Assembly: GCA_914767715.1 (NCBI GenBank)
Contig: OU612065.1
Coordinates: 7,752,001 to 7,812,000, forward strand
DNA: 60,000 nt
Source of the DNA: Membranipora membranacea
Taxonomy: Eukaryota; Bryozoa; Gymnolaemata; Cheilostomatida; Membraniporidae
Direction of reading: 5' to 3'
Shown: piece by piece, positions 39,201 through 52,632 of the stretch
Layout of the letters: each line of letters opens with the position of its first letter
Position numbering within the stretch: the first letter of the stretch is position 1
The notes under the pieces: model-generated
Seen by the model: only the letters and a program-made list of their open reading frames with translations
What the model was told of the DNA's origin: nothing
The model's database searches: none
Position numbers and translations under genes: made by a program

Positions 39201-41900
39201 TGGAAGCAGGAATTCACTAAAACAATACCTGCTCGACAGTTTGTTCCCGCCAAAATACCATGTAAAGGAGCTTTGGATATAATAACAGTTTGGCAGGATC
39301 AAAGTGAGTTAGTAAATTGACTATTCTCATTTTCAATGCCTTCAAGAACTGCCAAAAATTCAAATTACTATGTCAGTGAACCAGATCTAATGAACAGACC
39401 TGAGACATTTGTCAGTAAAACTTATATTATACTTCTGTAAATCGATAAATTCCCTGTATTCATTTGTGTTAGTTCATATGCTCTAGCTGTGGTTCATTTT
39501 ACTGTTAATGACATTCCATTATTAACCCTATCACTATCGGCGACTCAGAAATGTAAAATACAAATGTGTGTGATTTTCCTTTGAATTTCCAGGGATACCA
39601 AATATAACATGTGGGGATGCATTCTACACCACAACAAAATCACCACTCGGAAATCTTACAGTAGATCCCAATGGTGGAAAATCAATCAAGTTCAGCAGCC
39701 TATCAGCTTACACAAGAACATTCCAGCCTCTATCCACAGAAGGCATGACTCATCCTCATGAATTCGGCATAGGTCAGTAAAACAGCTCAGTCTTGAGTGA
39801 AGGATGGGTGAAGAGTAAATTTTCTGCCAAAGTATTGGTTGAGTTATTATAACACATTCTTCTTTCAAGTACTCGATAGCACTTATTAATTTTGAACCTC
39901 TGCAACTCTTTTCCTTTTGATGCTGAAGTTGTACCTGTCCTGTAGTAACATATACACAATCCAGATAATGACTCTTTTTGGTATTTTTTACAGGTCCTAT
40001 TATAGCCATGGTATTATGCTTACTGGCCGTCATCACTGTGGTAGTTACTGGTACTTACTGTGGTATCAAAAGGTAAAAGCTACTTTCTACTTGAGACATC
40101 TTTGCAGTATTTTGCCAAAAACGATATTTTATTACCTTCTGTGCTACTTGCTGGGCAAGATCATATTATCTTTAATATTATATTTCCATGTTTTTCATTT
40201 TTCTAAAAACTGGCACATCCATTTATGTGTTTGCCGCGTACCATTCTGAGGGACAATTCCCTAAAAAGAATTTTATTCAACAAGGACAATGCCACTTTAT
40301 CTCTTACACTGAAATCACCTAGGTTGAACTTGCAGTAGTAGAATAGGCAGTCCTTACTAGTGTATTCATTTCTATCGATAATGGAATTTGAAACGAATAC
40401 TTTTGCAGTTATAACCAGAAAAGAGCGCGTTTCCTGAGAGATATGAACTTTGATGACAATGATGAGCCATCTCTACCATTTGATAGAGCAGGTCTCAGGG
40501 AGTTTGATCAGACCTCAGATTCACTGGTCAATCCTCTATATGCTTCTATGAGAGAAGAGGATGAATATGTCAGCGATCAAGGCCATGTCAACAAACTACT
40601 CACATTTACAGGTAGCGTTTTCCTGTTGAGTCAGAAGTTGCCACATAAGAGAATGTTTCAACATTTTAACTAACTTGGTCTGCCATAACACAGATCATTT
40701 TAAACCAATTGTTAGTTCATGTCTATATACTAAAGATGAGGGTGTGTGTATATATACCGAGTGTACTGTCTTCTCATTTTGCAAGAAGAGACAAACTCTG
40801 AAATCTATCTAAGTTCTCGAGGCTAAAACACTCAGGTGAATTTGTTAGAAATATCTTTATCAAGGAGGACTGTTCTATTGAAAGTTTTGTTGTCAGTTCT
40901 ATTATATCTGGTCAATTATATCAAAGTGATTGTATGAAGTATGCTAATGGCCTGATCTCGCTGAAATTGGAACCTATAAACTGATCTCAATTGTACATAA
41001 TCATATTGCTTCTAGTAAAATTCCATTCACTCAAACCAAAAATATTTTGCTTCAGACTTACATGAATCACTTATTGTTGAAAGGCACTGTTTAGCACAAT
41101 TGTCCGCTGTCCATCAATTTCAACCATGGCAATACAGTAGTTGAAGTACTTAAATAGGAGTTGTGTTCTGTTTTTTCAAGGCTGTGCAACTCTTTGCTAG
41201 ATTTATTTAGGACATTAAATTCATGAAGTATTTACATTGCTGTCATAAATCTGTTGTTTGTTTGCAGGTGATATAGATGACATACATCATAAATCAGGTG
41301 GTGGTGTGACAACAGTATATGATGACATGACAACTATGAATAATAATCAGAATCAGCAACTCGAACTGAAAAGGATGAGTAGCAATGGAGCTGTTCCTAA
41401 AATGTGAGCAGGCATGATTGATTGATCATACTCAGTACCGACCTGACATGGATAATAAGGCACCATAATTGATCGGTACCATTTAAAATTTTTGTTTTGG
41501 TCAAAAATGAACTTTATCTTTATTTTATCTCCACAAATAGGACTATATTTGAACTTTTACAGGTTTGGATAATCCTATATTACCTTGATATCTTTTCATC
41601 ATTATGTTTCTTCCCAACTCCAGATGCCAAGGTTTTTTTTTATTTTAAAAATTTCTCACCATTTTTTAAGTGACCATCTGAGAATACTTGCTATTTATAA
41701 TTATGCTAGTACTCTACCTCTACCGCTTAGCTCAATCAGAGTTAGGTAGAATATTCTAATATTCTATGTAGCATGTTAATGATAAATAATGAAATTGTGC
41801 TGTAACTGACAGCTATGTTTTGCTGCCTGTCACCAGATATCAGGAACTCAATGGAGATATTACATCAAATAACAGTTTTGTCATTGCGTCAACAACGTAG
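36281..41900 (+). CDS. Novel mucin-like single-pass membrane receptor
   Basis: I do not recognise the family. Exons: 36281-36326, 36562-36930, 37226-38284, 38738-38902, 39067-39303, 39593-39772, 39994-40072, 40409-40611, then 41268-41407 (unspliced end, TGA, 825 aa) or 41268-41403 plus 41837-41900 (TAG, 845 aa). All phases agree. Residues 1-15 form a signal peptide. Residues 16-276 and 492-625 hold three diverged Cys-containing units (CGACY, CGHCD and CTKCG, followed by WKW or AAKW). Residues about 277-491 are a Ser/Thr-rich mucin stalk, and 686-711 are a hydrophobic membrane helix. The cytoplasmic tail has NPLYASM (756-759) and VYDDM (797-800), both YxxM, the p85-PI3K SH2 type. N-x-S/T sites are frequent outside. 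It is probably a cell-surface adhesion or signalling protein; that is inference. Confidence 0.85.
37640..38284 (+). repeat. Ser/Thr-rich mucin stalk coding region
   Basis: About 215 codons of this exon are dominated by Ser and Thr with scattered Pro and Asn, using many ACA, TCA and ACT codons. The repetition is compositional, not a fixed tandem unit. On the protein level this is a typical site of dense O-glycosylation that would hold the upstream domains away from the membrane. The antisense open frame of 88 residues at 37992-38258 is only a shadow of this composition. Confidence 0.85.
38991..39034 (+). repeat. 17-bp tandem repeat in intron
   Basis: The unit CTATGCACCTATTGCAC occurs about 2.6 times directly in tandem, just upstream of the exon starting at 39067. 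A degenerate start (ACCTACGTAC) precedes it. Confidence 0.85.
41837..41900 (+). other. Alternative last exon of the membrane receptor
   Basis: A strong acceptor (TTGCTGCCTGTCACCAG) precedes this segment. It joins the donor GTGAGC at 41404, which contains the TGA of the shorter form, in the correct phase. The product ends in KIYQELNGDITSNNSFVIAS then TT. The added tyrosine gives a third potential SH2 site. I think this spliced form is the main one because both sites are strong. Confidence 0.65.
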
Positions 41901-43494
41901 AAAATATAAACCAAGTGTTACACTTCTAACACTTCTAACACAGCCACAATAGTGATAAGATACAAAAACTAACCCCAATTAGCAGTATATGTACTGAAGG
42001 GATTATAGCTTGTCACATATAATCACATTTTAATCACTAATCACATAAGCCCTATTCATAATTACATATATAGCACTCAAAGGGTGAAAGATAAGAACTT
42101 CCTGTTTGCAGATGGCAATGGAAAACGAGCTGTATGGTCGACAGCCAGTGGAAAGCAAAAAAATTTTGAATTTGTTTAGTTCTGCATAATGTACCTTGTA
42201 TCTCTATCATTGGCGAAGGTCAACAAAAAGATCACATATTTACAAATTAACTAAGATCCAATATCGTCAGCGAGCGGTGGATAGAATGATTTCATATCTA
42301 CAAAAACCTAACCTGCGACTATCCAAAAAACTTTCCAAATTGTCGTTGAGTCTAATGCCACCCACGCCTCTGGGCAGCCCAAGATATAATAAGACTACTG
42401 AATGTATGACTATACAAGCATAATCGCCTCGCCTACTGAGACAACTCAAGAAGCTTCTACTGTTCACTTCAATATTATAGAATATGTTTAGAAAATCAGG
42501 ACACATTGAACCCCGGCTAATGATCAACAGTCCTACATACAACGTGCAGCTTATTACATGCATCCCAGTACACAGAAAAAGTGATTTTCCATGAATAAAA
42601 ATTAAGACTGCTGCAGCAGCTACACTTCCAACGATGAGTATTTTAGCATATTTGCTTACAAATGACTTTTTAAATAAACAGTTTGTCATCAGCCACAAGT
42701 CATGTGACTCAACACCTTAATGTGACCCGCAGATAATCGAAAAAGAAAACGTGCAAACAAGACCTGGAGAAGCACTTTTATCCGGCTAGATGATAGATTA
42801 AGTTGCGACCTATTTAACTTTGAACACTATGTAGGAAAAGCGTGTATATTGAGTACATTAATAATACAGCACATGATGCACTGTTTACACAGGTTTGACA
42901 AAATTATGTCAACAGAAGTGAATAAAAAACTATATTTGAAAACCTTGCCAGTCTCATCATCATACTACTTTATATCACAACTAGCCTGCAAAACAAACAA
43001 GTAATTGGCCAGCAATTGCAATTTTATCAAGATTCATATCAGAGAAGATTTGAACAAGACTATGTTTCACAAACCATTAGTCTGTTAATGACAACATGGC
43101 ATGTTTACTGATTGGATTATAACACCCCCAAAAATAGCCGAACATTTTTACTCTCGTTCTCATTTTCCCTCCAATCCCATATTTGCAGTAATGGATCTAA
43201 AACCCATCATCGGTAAGCTGCTTAAGATAAGCTTTATTTACAGATTTAGAGCCCATTATATTTTGGTATTTCTCTGATGTGCCCGCCCTTCACCCACGCC
43301 ACACGTCACGTCACTGCTGACTCATTGAGTAGATTTTAAAGTAATCACAGAATTATTGTTACAATTTTTGTTCCTGAATATAAGAAACTTTGAATACGTT
43401 ATGTATAAAAGATATAAAATATGATGTCAGTAAAAATTTGCATTTTTCATTTAAAATTCAGCAACACAAAAATTAAAAAAAAATGATAAAGCTA
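41901..43494. other. Intergenic region between convergent genes
   Basis: The plus-strand receptor gene and minus-strand forkhead gene converge here. TTTATT at 43233-43238 is AATAAA on the minus strand, about 260 nt past the forkhead stop, and may be its poly(A) signal. A 143-codon minus-strand open frame (42267-42698) and a 75-codon plus-strand frame (42196-42423) exist, but neither has recognisable domains or supporting splice structure. I see no RNA gene. Confidence 0.5.
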
Positions 43495-45704
<2,210 letters not shown>

Positions 45705-45903
45705 GATGTGGAGGCAAACAATGGTGACGCCAGTACTGAAATCACAGCGTTTTGTATACTCAAGCAATAAAACTCAAAAAATTGTCATAAGGTATTGACA
45801 TAGTAATGAGGATAAATGGGTAATGTGCTGATAAGAGCTTTATCACAGTGTGAAAGTTTGTCTACTTCTAATTATTCTTCAGACTTGGATAATCGAGCAC
45901 CGA

Positions 45904-45947
45904 TTGTAATACTTACAATTGGTTGTAATACTTACAATTGGTTGTAA
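45904..45947 (-). promoter_or_regulatory. Tandem 19-bp CCAAT/dyad element upstream of forkhead gene
   Basis: Read on the gene's strand, CCAATTGTAAGTATTACAA occurs twice head to tail, with a further partial copy. Each copy has a CCAAT core and a TTGTAA-TAC-TTACAA dyad. It sits about 200-245 bp upstream of the forkhead ATG and downstream of the neighbouring gene's likely poly(A) site, so it is well placed as a promoter element. The repeat is seen directly; its function is inferred. Confidence 0.5.
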
Positions 45948-45999
45948 AAAAATCTAAAACATCCAGGAAATCTCTGGTTTACAAAGTGCAAATCACAAC

Positions 46000-46009
46000 T
46001 TTATTTATT
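46000..46009 (-). promoter_or_regulatory. Overlapping poly(A) signals for eIF2B-delta
   Basis: On the minus strand this reads AATAAATAAA, two overlapping AATAAA signals, about 410 nt after the eIF2B-delta stop. It leaves only about 300 bp for the forkhead promoter and 5' UTR. Confidence 0.45.
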
Positions 46010-46420
46010 TACATAATATGATTACAGAAGGTTAGCGAGGTCTTGGGAGCGCTGAGATTTTATTGTATTTACTTTCAAAATAGCCATAGCATAAAATATA
46101 TTATTTGATGTCAAAATGGACAGCTGCTTATCATATCAAGCGAATTCTTCAGGGAGGAGATGTTTTCTGGTTGTCCTAACAACGCAAAAACTTGTCCATT
46201 ACATTATCAAACTCGTGATCAAACTTCACAGAAAAGCAACAGCAGTTTATAACTGTCCCGATAAGACGATAAGTCTGTCACCTACTATATATCAGATTTA
46301 AGCTCAAGAATGTAACAAATTCAGGATCATAAATCTTAAAAAAAACCCAATATAATATAATGTGTAAAATACCAACATTGATGAAACCAAAACATAACAA
46401 ACATGTACTTGTGTAGAAAT

Positions 46421-49400
46421 CTACTTAACAGAGACAAAGTCATACTGCTGTTTAACTCTAACGACCACCGGAGCTGAGCTACAAGGTATCAGTCCCACAC
46501 CGGTCTCGGTAATTAGTCCCGTCACATACTCAGGAGGTGTGACGTCATAACAGAGATTTAGAGCATGTAGATTTGGATTTGTGCTTAGTTCAGTCAAAGG
46601 TCCTGGTCTGTTATTTATTTCTATCATGTCTTTTTTGTTTCCTGTTAAAATAAATACAAATATTGCAAAGCATGATTATATATGACCTGATGTTAAATCT
46701 CCATAGGTTGACATAGCAATTTATGTAGCACATATTATAAATTTATTAAGTTATGTAAAATGCCCGCTGAAAGCTGTAATTTTAAATTATAGATAATGCG
46801 ATGTACTGTCTCCCTCTCTATCTTTGCTTAATCTGCTTCAGCCATCAGGATATGAATTTTTCAAAATTGTAGCTGTTTTCAGCTTTTGTTAATGTATTGA
46901 TTCAAATCTTATCAGTTGTAGAGAAGCGTGTTTGTGGTGATTGCTGGTGCGCTAATTTGTGTACATTACCTAATTCGTTGGCCACAAATGAGTCTGTTTG
47001 CATTTTATCAGAAAACTTGTAGGTTTCACAGCAAACAAGTAATGGTACATTGTATGCTTTAGCCATCAGAGCGATTTGAGAAGTTCCTAAACGTGACATC
47101 ACATAACCGTTTGCCAGGACAGCGTGAGCTCCCAACAAAACCTTTGTGGCCTAGAAAAGAATCAATATTCATATTTCCAGAGGACAGTGTGTGATATTTC
47201 ATACAAAGCATATGTCAATAAACGAAAAAAAAATCTTGATCGAATATCATTTGTCTCCACCATTTGTCTACACGGGGAACGGCTATGGGGATACAAGAAA
47301 CTTCTAAACAAGTGTTAAGTTTTTTTAATGCTCATTAGAGTGACCATTCACAGCCGTGTGATTATGATGGTTTTAGTGGACAAATCAATCGAATTTTTGC
47401 CTTCCAGAACCTGGATTTGAGACTATAACTCATATATTATGAAGGTAGTTGTTTATGAGATCTATGTGGACTTACCCTTGGCATAATATAAGATATTGCA
47501 TTGATGAATAGATAAGAGAAAGGTATTCCTGGACAGGCCTTCACTAGCTTTCTCATCATTTCTCTACCTATATTAGACAGTAAGACAATGATCACACTGA
47601 CTGAGGTATGCTGAATGTTGCCTGTTCAACTTTTCACAAAACAAAGCCTACCTGGTACAGAGAGGAGGAAACCAGAATATCATTTAACAATATCTACTGG
47701 TAACATCAATCTTTGCATAGAATCCAAGTAAAACCTAGAACATGTTTTTAGTTATGGACATAAATGAAGATTAGTCCAATGATGAGTTTTATATAACACC
47801 CTCATTGGACTAGGGTCAAGATAACTCCTAATTAGAATTAAGATACTGCATGCGCTCATACCTTCTAATTTGGGTCTTGAATCGATGATTATAACAGAGA
47901 ATTTCCTATCAGGATGAGCTCTGGCAGCATGTGTTAGAGATTTCAGCACCAGTGATGAGCTAAACGAGAGTGAATAATCATAGACAGTATGTGGATAGAG
48001 AGTCAAATATCTGATGTTTCTTAAAAGAAGGTTCAGTCATTGTCAATTGATATAAATGTATACATGATCATTGGATCTATCTAATCCATAGCTGACGTAA
48101 AGAACCTGCCGATGGTCAAAAGATCTTCAATCTATCACACATAGGCATAGTTCATGGTTTCACTTTAGGCTAAGAAGACGCTAGTGAATGAGCACAGGTT
48201 TATAGTACTGCACAGCATACAACTTACTGTCCATATGTCACAATGACATCCCCATCTACTATCTTATCAGCTACCTTCTGAGCTATGGCCGTATCAGAGG
48301 AATGAATTCTGTCATTGTAAAACCTAGATAACTCATCTGTGAGATATTTCTTAGCCTAATAAAAAGACAAAAGTTATAAACTTAGATCTTTTCACTTACA
48401 TGGTCACATTTATTGCAGTATTTGATCGTGTATATACTTTGTGTAAATGAAATGTAGAGAGTAGAGACTTCAGAGTCTGTAAGAGAACCTACTGACAATG
48501 ACTGATAAAAAAACAATAATGTGTATATTAATTGACAATACTTACTGCTGATTCTTCTAATCGGCAGTTGGTTATGATTGGTGTGAGATATTTTATAACA
48601 CTATTCATACTGACAGATAGTGGCCGACAGCTATTCAAAAAATCTACATTCTTCTTCAGACTAGAGTGTAAATCTCGAGCCAGATCTTTCTGAGGTGGGG
48701 TTTTGTAATCATTGATATACTGAAAACAAAGCAGAATACAGGCTTAAAATTCAATATCCAGATTGATATAATCGTGCAATATGAATCACTTCTTGGAAGC
48801 CACCGACTCAAGGGGCGGCAACTCCAAATGCCAACAATATGGATCAAACTTGATCTTGATATAGCCATTGCCAAGGCAGAGGGTTTGGGAAAAGGCGGTA
48901 TAATAGACATTGTTGAACACTTGTGAAGTAGTTTAATACGTGATATTATGTGAATAAGAGTGGTTTGTCTATGGTTTGAGATTATGCTGGGATCAAACTG
49001 TCATCGTGTATCGTAACATATTATATCCATGTCAGTTATTACCTGGGTGAGAGCGCATAGTAGAGCCACAGCTCTGGCGTTAGATCCACATATGACTCCG
49101 CTAGAATACTTTATACCTATCTGTACTATTGACGGATGTGCTTCACTGCAATGAGTTACAAAGAGCTAACTAAAGAACAAATCCATTCGACAAAAGCACA
49201 AGATAGTCAGACAAAATTATCAAAACAATGATTTTTGTTGGGTCTGTTGCTAGCCAATTCATTGGCTCTGGATGGTTCAGAGCTAACACATTGGATAGTC
49301 TGGTTTGTGCTATGGTGGTATAAATTTGAAACAACATAATTATTTTCTGTAAACGGCAATAACATACCTTTTAGGGATCGGAGCTGCACTTCTGTGAGCT

Positions 49401-50957
49401 GGTAAGTGTGAGAAGAAGTGAACATCACTTGCCTTACTTGACCTGAAACAGAATTAAACGGCTTGTTGAGCATCCTATAGACAGATCGATACAAACACCG
49501 ATACTGCAATATATAAATATTCTACTGCGTAAATGGTACCAATCTGCATCCCATCCCTTGTGATTGCAATATTGTATGTTGACGACTATTCCACAATGTA
49601 ATTTGCATGCACTCTCAATGAGATCGGCTAAATGACGATGACAGCAAATCTGTTGTAGGCACTGTATAAAAAACTTCATCTTACTTTTGACTCTTTGCCT
49701 TTGGTGTAGTTTCAGTAGGTTTATCTGAGGCGTTACTTGTCTCAGGTTTGCTGACAGAGTTCAGTGGAGCTTTAGCTACAAGTAATCATACATGAGTTTC
49801 AGCTTTACAAGTCACAGATAGCCCCCTATTTATGTAACGCCCGTGTGCAACAAATAAAGGTGCATGAAATAGCTATGGGGATATCTGCCATTACAGACAC
49901 ATATGTTTCAGTGTTGATGCGTGGCCTGGTTATAAAGATGAGCAATAAATCGTTTTTTCCGTAGTAGACTCAAATCCAGGGCAAAAGCAAAATATTACAG
50001 ATGATGGTTTTAGACAATTATTGAATCTAAGACAGGTAGAAAATGGTGAGAGTATTATTATTATAGGAGCTAGGAATCTTTTGGGAATATACACTTGACA
50101 AGCTGTTTTTGAACATCTCTAGACATTCTACTAGTAGTGTCCTTGGATTGGAGTTTTCGTGACTTAGGTGATCAACTACAGCGGATCTCAATTAACAACC
50201 CATCTTGAGCATGGCAGACCATAGGATAAGAAGTTTACATTGACAGTGTCACAATGCTAGTGCAATAGTGTGTTGTAGCTTTATCATTGGAATTTACGGA
50301 AGCCTGCTATGCTGTACTGTCATAGGACATGAGAGAGTACGAAAACAGAAGTTAACATATAGTCTATGTCATTTACTGACCTGGTTTGGTATCCTTCTCA
50401 TCCTGATTCGATTTATTAACCTTTGCTTGTCTCTGAGCTTCCTGAAGAAGAAAATATAGATGCTAAAAACTCAATTCCTTAAATTTTGGTCGATCGCTGA
50501 TCAGCATTTGTGGATAGGACAAACCTAAAAGCTTGGATACAGCTGACGACTATCTCCAAAAACAGCGATAGACTTTGACAAAGTTAACTCTTGATGTCTG
50601 GTTATGGAATTTCTCGAACAATAACAATGAATTACAGCAAAATGTTAACCGCTAAAATAATAATTATTTTTACACATTATAGTAATCTCGAATCGGATAT
50701 CTCACTTGCAATGCCCTTCTTTCTGCTTTAGATAGCTGCTTTTTCTCAGTAGGTACATGACCTTGACCAGCAGATTTGGGTGACCGGTTCTCCTTGGCAG
50801 ATTGTGCTGATGCTACTTGGGCTTGTGTCGCGCCTTCCTGGTCACCACTGGCATCCTTCAGCTGTACCTTTGCAGCGCGCCTGGCTTTCTTATCACTCTT
50901 TTTTCCTGCGGAAGATGTGGAGGGGGCCTCACCTGCTACTGGTTTCTTATCAGACAT
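46421..50957 (-). CDS. EIF2B4: Translation initiation factor eIF2B subunit delta
   Basis: This is the delta subunit of eIF2B, the decameric guanine nucleotide exchange factor for eIF2. It belongs to the regulatory subcomplex that senses phosphorylated eIF2-alpha. Eleven exons on the minus strand: 50957-50706, 50441-50381, 49775-49685, 49442-49368, 49145-49043, 48719-48546, 48355-48228, 47959-47862, 47567-47476, 47150-46970 and 46641-46421. They total 1476 nt, 491 residues, close to the human 523. Diagnostic blocks are [16 protein letters not shown] at the N-terminus, [56 protein letters not shown]-like [10 protein letters not shown] and the C-terminal [15 protein letters not shown] with [13 protein letters not shown]. 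The N-terminal 150 residues are Lys/Ala/Ser-rich and poorly conserved, as in other animals. The last conserved blocks make the call secure. Confidence 0.97.
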
Positions 50958-51309
50958 TGTTGCTTCTATTCGCAGAATGGCGAGCCTAAAATAGATTTTA
51001 GAGTTGTGAAATAGCATATAACTTGTTTCAATGTGTTGCCACGTGTTTCAAATTAGTGTGTCAAGGATATAATTTTCCTCAAAGGGAGGAGGAGTTTGTT
51101 GACATGACACTTGAATTACAGCATATTCAATAGAATCACAGTACGGACAATCCGCTCACTCGATCTACCTCTTAACACCGATGAAGACTTATTTCAATTA
51201 TTGGCGCTGAAAGCGTAATGAAGAAGAACAATACATAGCTCTGTTTCATAAACACATATGTTCAGGCATTGCCAAACTTTCATACCAGTTCATGCAGACA
51301 GTAAATTAC

Positions 51310-51374
51310 CTTAGGAGAGCGAACATAGCTGTGATGGTTATGAATAACACACCACTACTGCCCCATGTATCCAT
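51310..51374 (-). other. Possible upstream exon of eIF2B-delta
   Basis: A 65-nt segment begins with ATG directly after an acceptor (CATTACAG) and ends at a donor (AAG|GTAATT). Joined to an acceptor at 50985 (CTATTTTAG) it is in frame with the eIF2B-delta ATG. It would give a 31-residue extension starting MDTWGSSGVLFITIT and containing a hydrophobic stretch. It may equally be a 5' UTR exon, with translation from 50957. Confidence 0.3.
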
Positions 51375-52567
51375 CTGTAATGAACTTAGCCAAGATTGAA
51401 TCGAAAATATAACATGGACCAACCAGCAATACTGACACATTAGACCTGAGGAAGGAAAGTGGTGTATTGTCACAAGTCCGAGCCATATGTGAGCCGTATC
51501 ACAAGAATGCAACTGGGATATATGATATAGGCGTTTAAAACTGATATTGTGGCAGTGAGTTATATCCGCATAGCCTATACTATTCTCTTATTCTGCAGAT
51601 CATAGCAGGGAAAGGATAGCCCAAAAACAACAGAGCACCAGACCAACAGGTATAATGTGTCAGTTCACCTCACGTAAATCCATTGTTTGATTCAACTCAA
51701 TTTATCTGAAAGGAAATATTCATAAGCATAAGCATTACAGATAAGATTGGAATGCTACATACCTAAAGCCGAGTCAGGCAGGCAACAAATTATTGCAAAA
51801 CAGAGGAATAAGCTGGAGACTCTGCCAGCATAGACAATATAAGTCAGGGACAGCAGCAGTTATAACCTTGAGGGAAAATAAAATAAAGCTGATGATTTAG
51901 ATCGTGCATGACTGGTCTGATGTATTATGAGTTTAACTTTGGATTGCTAGTTGAGTGCGTGAAGTAATTGTTGGATGTTTACAAAGCTTGAAGGAAAAGG
52001 AAATGAGAGCGACAATCTTTTTTTACGATTTGTGTGTTTGACATCTGGTTGCCCATAACCTGAAATAGAATTGAATTCGCTCGAACAATTTGCCACAGTG
52101 CCCTATGTAACCTAACACATGAAAATAAAACACGGAGCAGCAATATAGCCATATTCCCATGGCTATGGCTAGCCTGGAGTAACTGCTACTTGACACTAAA
52201 ACCTCTCCAAAACGCATCGCTCTAAATGTTCAGATTTGCCAATTTTCCCTGTGTTCCCGTAGTAATGCCCAACATGACACAGACCTGATGGAGAGTGGGC
52301 TAGTCAAGTGGTCTGATCTAGGGAGACTTTGCATTGCACTGATTCAATTTCCTGTGATCAATGAGTAAATGAGACCTTGCTGTGATTGTTTGAAGGTCAG
52401 AGAGGAGCCCTATACAGGTCTTTACTACAGCAAAATATCGCTCAGTATTATCACTCACTTGGTCTTTCAATTAGACAAATTCGTTCTCGAAACTTCAAAC
52501 TCAGAATTTATATAATTCAATCAGTGAGTGTGCGAGAGCATAGCAGGTCTCGCTCACTCACCCGCTC

Positions 52568-52632
52568 AGTGCCTCAATGGTCAAGGCCTTTACTCTCTTG
52601 AAGAGAGAAAAGGCTTTGACCACTGGGGCACT
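52568..52632. repeat. Near-perfect 32-bp hairpin with minimal loop
   Basis: The left arm (52568-52599) and right arm (52601-52632) pair over about 32 positions with two true mismatches and two G-U type pairs, centred on CTCTCTTGAAGAGAG. It could be a microRNA-like precursor, a foldback element or a palindromic regulatory site. The arms are seen directly; the role is unknown. Confidence 0.7.

Noticed and set aside
39692-40036. 114-codon minus-strand frame
   Set aside because: It overlaps receptor exons in antisense and has no independent support.
42111-42180. Possible further terminal exon (acceptor GTTTGCAG then ATGGCAATGG)
   Set aside because: It can join the receptor only by skipping the exon at 41837, and gives a short Trp/Lys-rich tail with no known motif. 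Too weak to annotate.
42267-42698. 143-codon minus-strand open frame with hydrophobic stretches
   Set aside because: No recognised domain, no splice partners and a start inside AT-rich intergenic DNA. The length is possible by chance.
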